Source: Acidobacteriota bacterium | GTDB lineage: Bacteria; Acidobacteriota; UBA890; WLXD01 | Assembly: GCA_022571615.1 (NCBI GenBank) | Contig: JACZXM010000114.1 | Span: 1-8,164, forward strand | Direction: 5' to 3' | Length of the DNA: 8,164 nt | Shown here: in pieces, positions 5,301 through 8,164 of the stretch | How the letters are laid out: each line of letters begins with the position of its first letter | Position numbering within the stretch: the stretch's first letter is position 1 | The notes under the pieces: model-generated | What the model saw: only the letters and a program-made list of their open reading frames with translations | Told to the model about the DNA's origin: nothing | Databases searched by the model: none | Made by a program: the position numbers and the translations under genes

Positions 5301-6239
5301 ATGAAACACCTCGTCTACGTCACGCTGGTCGCGCTGGTCTGGTCAGGCACCGTTTCGGCTCAAGAAGGCCCCCTGCCGACCGTCCACAAGGTCCGCAACT
5401 ACCTGCCTCACATGACCGTGCCGGAGGTACAGGATCTCCTGACACGCTCCGACATGGTGATCATCCCGGTGGCGTCGCTCGAACAGCACGGGCTCCATCT
5501 GCCGATCGGGACGGATTACCTAAACGGAGTCGAGCGGGCCAAGCTGATCGCACAGCAAGCCGACGTGCTGGTTGCTCCCATCTTGCTCCCCGGCCAATCC
5601 CCCTACCACATGGGGTTCGCGGGCACAGTCACCCTGCCCTCGACACTCATCCAGGAGGTCTACGTCGAGGCGGCAAGGAGCCTGATGCGTCACGGCTTCA
5701 AGCGCTTCCTGATCTTGAACTCGCACGGCGGAAACGCCGCCATCACGAGGTTCATCGTCGATCGCATCAACCAGGAAACCGAAGGGATCGCCGTGGACCT
5801 GGGTTCGGTGCTGGGACCGTTCAGACAGCGTGTGGCTGCCCGGCCGGAACAGGACGCCGGCCCGCCCGTTTTAGACCGGCACGGCGGAACGTCGGAGACG
5901 TCCAACTCGATGTACCTGATCCCCGAGTTGGTCGACCTGGAGGCCGCCGTCACCGCTGAGCTCACCCTGCCGCCTCATCTGGAGCGTATCCTGCCCCAGG
6001 TGCTTGCAGGCGATCCGACCGCGTTAGCGGTGTTTCTCGCCGAGGGCTTGAAAGACGAAGCAACAGGCAAGGGTACGTCGGCGGCCGAGATGACAAGCAC
6101 CGGCGTATGGGGCGTCCGAGACCCGCGGGAGTCCACGGCGGAGCGAGGGCGGGCCGCGACCGAGTCGATGGTCACGGCGGCCGTCGCCTTCATCGAGCGC
6201 TGGAACGAGCTGCGGCCACCGGGAACGGGGGGCCGTTAG
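5301..6239 (+). CDS. Secreted creatininase-family amidohydrolase
   Basis: Predicted metal-dependent amidohydrolase of the creatininase family, which includes creatinine amidohydrolase, formamide deformylases and mycofactocin MftE. The 312-residue product begins with a signal peptide (1-20, VTLVALVWSGTVSA-Q), unusual for a mostly cytoplasmic family. Metal-site residues follow the family pattern: EQHGLHLPIGTD (61-72; E61, H63, D72), NSHGGN (140-145; H142) and HGGTSETS (194-201; E199). The C-terminal STGVWGVRDP (266-275), then ATESM, is also typical. The ATG at 5301 follows GGGAG (5289-5293) by seven bases; the open frame extends further upstream, but without the signal peptide at its start. The true substrate cannot be told from sequence, since the family acts on several cyclic and linear amides. 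It is divergent from the RidA x3 gene and convergent with the phosphatase. Confidence 0.87.
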   Translation: MKHLVYVTLVALVWSGTVSAQEGPLPTVHKVRNYLPHMTVPEVQDLLTRSDMVIIPVASLEQHGLHLPIGTDYLNGVERAKLIAQQADVLVAPILLPGQSPYHMGFAGTVTLPSTLIQEVYVEAARSLMRHGFKRFLILNSHGGNAAITRFIVDRINQETEGIAVDLGSVLGPFRQRVAARPEQDAGPPVLDRHGGTSETSNSMYLIPELVDLEAAVTAELTLPPHLERILPQVLAGDPTALAVFLAEGLKDEATGKGTSAAEMTSTGVWGVRDPRESTAERGRAATESMVTAAVAFIERWNELRPPGTGGR

Positions 6240-6251
6240 CGAGGAGCTAAC
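6235..6251. repeat. Hairpin between convergent creatininase and phosphatase genes
   Basis: GTTAGC (6235-6240) and GCTAAC (6246-6251) are perfect inverted arms with a five-base loop. They overlap the creatininase stop codon and lie in the 37-base gap before the converging phosphatase gene. The position suits a bidirectional terminator, but there is no T-run on either strand and the stem is short. Confidence 0.35.
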
Positions 6252-6276
6252 CAGTCCCCCGGTCACGTCGCTACGT

Positions 6277-7017
6277 TCAGTGAACTTCGACGACCATGAA
6301 GGTGACGTCATCGTCGGAGGCCGCTCCGTTGGAGTGCTCGGACAAGGCATCGAGCACCGCGCGCTTGATGTCGCGGACCGTGCCCCCGGCGGCCTCCTCG
6401 AGCGCCCGCGCAACGCCGTCTCGACCGAAGGGTTTCCCGTCGCTGTTCGTGGCTTCGATCAGTCCATCGGTGTAGAGAAAGATCCGGTCGCCCACGGCGA
6501 TCGGCCGCACCTCATCATCGTAGGAGGTATTGCCAAACGCACCGAGGGGCAGATTGGCACAGCGGCGAGGCGATCCGAGCATGACCGAGTCCCATCGCGC
6601 GTCATCCTGCCGGTAGACGAACATCGGGGGATGCCCGGCGTAGGTGAAGTGGAGGTTCGACTCGGCCCGCCGGAAGGAAACGATCGTCGCGGTGGTCATC
6701 GCCTCGTAGCCGCGCTGGCCTACCAACGCATTCAGGTCGGTCATCAGTTCGCTGCCGTCGAGCTCGTTGACACGTGTTTGCAACGCCTCGTAGAGCCACT
6801 GGCTAATCTCGCTCACTGACTCACCGTGTCCCCGCACATCCGCGAGTGCAACCCGGGTGATCGCTTCGCCGGAGCAGACGCTCAGGTAGTAGATGTCGCC
6901 ACCTTTCGCTCCCTCTGCGGCGCGGGAGTGGATGCTGGCGATGAAGCCGCCGCCCTGCACGTCGGCGTCCTTGCCCCGAACGCCGCCCCATATTTCAGCA
7001 CAGCCTATTTCTTGCAT
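6277..7017 (-). CDS. SpoIIE/RsbU-type PP2C serine phosphatase (catalytic domain only)
   Basis: Predicted Mn-dependent protein serine/threonine phosphatase of the SpoIIE (PP2C-like) branch. Such enzymes usually dephosphorylate STAS-domain anti-anti-sigma proteins in partner-switching pathways. In 246 residues all core motifs are present: GGDIYYL (39-45, D41), ALADVRGHG (57-65, D60), TTATIVSF (108-115), YAGHPP (126-131), NLPLG (155-159), LYTDGLIEA (181-189, D184) and ASDDDVTFMVV (233-243). There is no sensor region (PAS, GAF, HAMP or membrane segment) ahead of the catalytic domain, so its input must come from another protein. The ATG at 7017 follows AAGGTAGG (7026-7033) by eight bases. It is divergent from an ECF sigma-factor gene across a 176-base gap. 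Substrate is unknown: no STAS or HATPase gene is in the window. Confidence 0.88.
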   Translation of the reverse strand: MQEIGCAEIWGGVRGKDADVQGGGFIASIHSRAAEGAKGGDIYYLSVCSGEAITRVALADVRGHGESVSEISQWLYEALQTRVNELDGSELMTDLNALVGQRGYEAMTTATIVSFRRAESNLHFTYAGHPPMFVYRQDDARWDSVMLGSPRRCANLPLGAFGNTSYDDEVRPIAVGDRIFLYTDGLIEATNSDGKPFGRDGVARALEEAAGGTVRDIKRAVLDALSEHSNGAASDDDVTFMVVEVH

Positions 7018-7137
7018 TCGCTTAACCTACCTTGTTCCCGACCGGATCTATGCGCCAGAGTGTGCCTCGACCTACGGCGACCTCGCATGTAGGTGAAACC
7101 GGAGCCCGATTTGTTACAAGAGTTCAGGTAGAGACAT

Positions 7138-7178
7138 CGAGGAGCGCCGCGCTGATCCGCGGGCACCAACGCTCCTCG
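7138..7178 (+). promoter_or_regulatory. Large inverted repeat in the sigma-factor leader
   Basis: CGAGGAGCG (7138-7146) pairs perfectly with CGCTCCTCG (7170-7178). A second stem, CCGCG/CGCGG (7147-7151 and 7158-7162), stacks inside with a six-base loop and a seven-base bulge. The structure ends where the sigma factor's ribosome binding site GGAGAGGG (7178-7185) begins. The 3' arm contains CTCCTC, which could alternatively pair with that site. A leader switch or a protein operator are both possible. Confidence 0.45.
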
Positions 7179-7193
7179 GAGAGGGTTACCTGG

Positions 7194-7796
7194 ATGAACG
7201 GGTCGAACACAGAACATGAGACCTTCCGCGATCCGGCGTTCGTGGAACGCTTGCGCACCGGCGAGGCGGAGGCCACCCAGGCCGTGATTCGCGCCTACCT
7301 GCCCCAGGTAGTGCGCGCCGCCCGCGGCGCGGGCCTCCCCACCGAAGAAGCCGAGGACGTAGCCCAGGCGACGTTTCTGACCTTCCTGAACGTAGTGAAA
7401 CGATTCGAGGGGCGCTCGCACGTGCGCACCTTCCTGTTCGGCATCCTCTACAAGAAGATCGCCGAGAAGAGACGGCAGCAAGCCCGCGAGCGCCAGACCG
7501 ATTCGATAGACGACCTCATGGAAAGCCGCTTCAGGCCCGACGGCCGCTGGCACACGCCTCCACGGCCCATCGACGAGTGTTTCCACGATGGGGAGGTTCG
7601 TCAGCAGATCGACGGCTGCCTCGAGGGACTCTCGTTGAACCAGCGCATGGCCTTCGTCCTGCGGGAATCCGAGGGGCTAACGACCGAGGAGATTTGTAAG
7701 ATCCTGGATGTGTCGCGCACCAACCTGGGTGTACTGCTCTATCGGGCGCGAAATCGCCTGCGGGAGTGTCTGGAAGCCAAAGGCGTGAAGCCGTAA
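7194..7796 (+). CDS. ECF-type RNA polymerase sigma factor
   Basis: Group 4 (extracytoplasmic function) sigma-70 family protein that would direct RNA polymerase to a special promoter set. The 200 residues contain region 2 (about 25-98), with EDVAQATFLTFLNVVKRFEG (54-73) and HVRTFLFGILYKKIAEKRR (76-94), and region 4 (about 137-194), with LSLNQRMAFVLRESEGLTTE (146-165) and the helix-turn-helix TTEEICKILDVSRTNLGVLL (163-182), RARNRLRECL. Regions 1.1 and 3 are missing, as usual for this group. The linker (99-136) is proline/arginine-rich. The ATG at 7194 follows GGAGAGGG by eight bases; the frame is open upstream, but the extra residues resemble no sigma region. The zinc-finger gene starts nine bases after the stop and is probably co-transcribed. 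It is divergent from the PP2C phosphatase. Confidence 0.9.
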   Translation: MNGSNTEHETFRDPAFVERLRTGEAEATQAVIRAYLPQVVRAARGAGLPTEEAEDVAQATFLTFLNVVKRFEGRSHVRTFLFGILYKKIAEKRRQQARERQTDSIDDLMESRFRPDGRWHTPPRPIDECFHDGEVRQQIDGCLEGLSLNQRMAFVLRESEGLTTEEICKILDVSRTNLGVLLYRARNRLRECLEAKGVKP

Positions 7797-7800
7797 AGGG
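7795..7800 (+). promoter_or_regulatory. Shine-Dalgarno of the zinc-finger gene
   Basis: AAAGGG starts within the sigma-factor stop codon and ends five bases before the ATG at 7806. This tight arrangement supports co-translation of sigma factor and zinc-finger protein. Confidence 0.55.
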
Positions 7801-7805
7801 TACAG

Positions 7806-8087
7806 ATGCTGAACTGCAAAGAGATCTGCCGAAAGATCGCTTCCGATGAATACGCCGAGGCGACCGGCTGGGAACGGCTGGTCGTCCGCTTCCATCTCTG
7901 GCGTTGCAGGGACTGTAGCTGCTACCAGGAGCAGCTACAGACAATGGGGGCGTCGATGCGACAGCTCCTGCACGAGGATCCCCCCGCTGCCACTACCCTG
8001 GAGCGCATCGAGCGCGAGCTACTCAACCGCGCAGAGCCAAGAACTCCTCCGGGTCGAACGCATCCACCTGGATCACCTCGTCCCTGA
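7806..8087 (+). CDS. Small zinc-finger (zf-HC2) protein, probable anti-sigma factor
   Basis: Ninety-three-residue protein with the layout of a ZAS/zf-HC2 anti-sigma domain: C4, then about 25 residues of helix, then HLWRCRDC (30-37), giving H30-x3-C34-x2-C37. In known ZAS proteins these four residues bind zinc, and the domain clamps the ECF sigma factor. Extra cysteines at C8 and C39 might allow redox sensing. There is no transmembrane segment, so it is a soluble type like RsrA rather than a membrane anchor. It follows the ECF sigma gene by nine bases, the usual place for a cognate anti-sigma. Residues 40-75 are helical, and the tail (76-93) is proline/arginine-rich. That tail is antisense to the end of the acyl-CoA dehydrogenase gene, so its odd composition may be imposed by the opposite strand. 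Anti-sigma role is inferred. Confidence 0.78.
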   Translation: MLNCKEICRKIASDEYAEATGWERLVVRFHLWRCRDCSCYQEQLQTMGASMRQLLHEDPPAATTLERIERELLNRAEPRTPPGRTHPPGSPRP

Positions 8088-8164
8088 TCTCGTCGGCCTC
8101 CAGCACCTTGTGGCGTTCCTCTTCTGAGATGATCCCGGCCTCCAGGGCCTGCTCGAGCAGCACA
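8023..8164 (-). CDS. FadE-like acyl-CoA dehydrogenase, C-terminal end only
   Basis: Only the last 46 codons are in the window, and the gene continues beyond the right edge. The visible end reads LLEQALEAGIISEEERHKVL, then EADEIRDEVIQVDAF, DPEEFLALRG and stop (TGA at 8023-8025). This resembles the C-terminal extension (DUF1974 region) of FadE-type acyl-CoA dehydrogenases, which commonly ends with A-x-x-AG-x-I(T/S)-x-EE ... VIxVDDFxPEE. Those enzymes carry out the first, FAD-dependent step of fatty-acid beta-oxidation. Here VDAF replaces the more common VDDF. The call rests on this short tail from memory, so the catalytic part is unverified. Its 3' end overlaps the zinc-finger gene on the other strand by 65 bases. 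Confidence 0.62.
   Translation of the reverse strand, partial: VLLEQALEAGIISEEERHKVLEADEIRDEVIQVDAFDPEEFLALRG

Overview
The window is GC-rich and bacterial, with short gaps between genes. Several proteins carry Sec-type signal peptides, so the cell probably exports a good deal. The best taxonomic hint is the gene at 2585-3586. It matches the 'VWFA-related Acidobacterial domain' architecture, which together with the secreted DUF4097 protein, the secreted creatininase-family protein and the ECF sigma factor points to Acidobacteriota or a similar uncultured environmental lineage. This is inference: there is no rRNA or other phylogenetic marker in the window.

Layout from left to right. (1) 1-557, minus strand: a hicA-hicB type II toxin-antitoxin pair, with hicB cut by the window edge. 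(2) 857-1840, minus: a secreted DUF4097-type protein built from ten TSGD/TASGD-like repeats. (3) 2090-3586, minus: a tight run of three reading frames, namely an exported VWFA-related protein, a 51-codon signal-peptide/lipobox micro-ORF, and an HspQ/YccV-like protein. (4) 3662-3968, minus: a decayed fragment that I read as the C-terminal half of an IS110-family transposase. It lies directly against the stop codon of the next gene. (5) 3962-5086, minus, and 5301-6239, plus: a divergent pair encoding a secreted protein with three tandem RidA domains and a secreted creatininase-family amidohydrolase. (6) 6277-7017, minus, and 7194-8087, plus: a stand-alone SpoIIE/PP2C phosphatase, divergent from an ECF sigma factor that is followed by a small zinc-finger protein, probably its anti-sigma factor. 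(7) 8023-8164, minus: the C-terminus of a FadE-like acyl-CoA dehydrogenase, overlapping the anti-sigma frame tail to tail.

How the parts may work together. The RidA x3 protein and the creatininase share one intergenic region and both appear to be exported. A periplasmic pathway is plausible in which an amide ring is opened and reactive enamine or imine products are drained. The phosphatase, sigma factor and zinc-finger protein form a compact signalling cassette. The zinc-finger protein would hold the sigma factor, and the phosphatase may feed in a second signal, although no STAS or HATPase partner lies in the window. The VWFA and DUF4097 proteins look like envelope proteins with no assigned enzymatic role.

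The most unusual items are the triple RidA protein with domain-by-domain loss of active-site residues, its divergent creatininase partner, the phosphatase next to an ECF/zinc-finger pair, the transposase fossil, and the large inverted repeat in the sigma-factor leader. I saw no CRISPR array, tRNA or rRNA.
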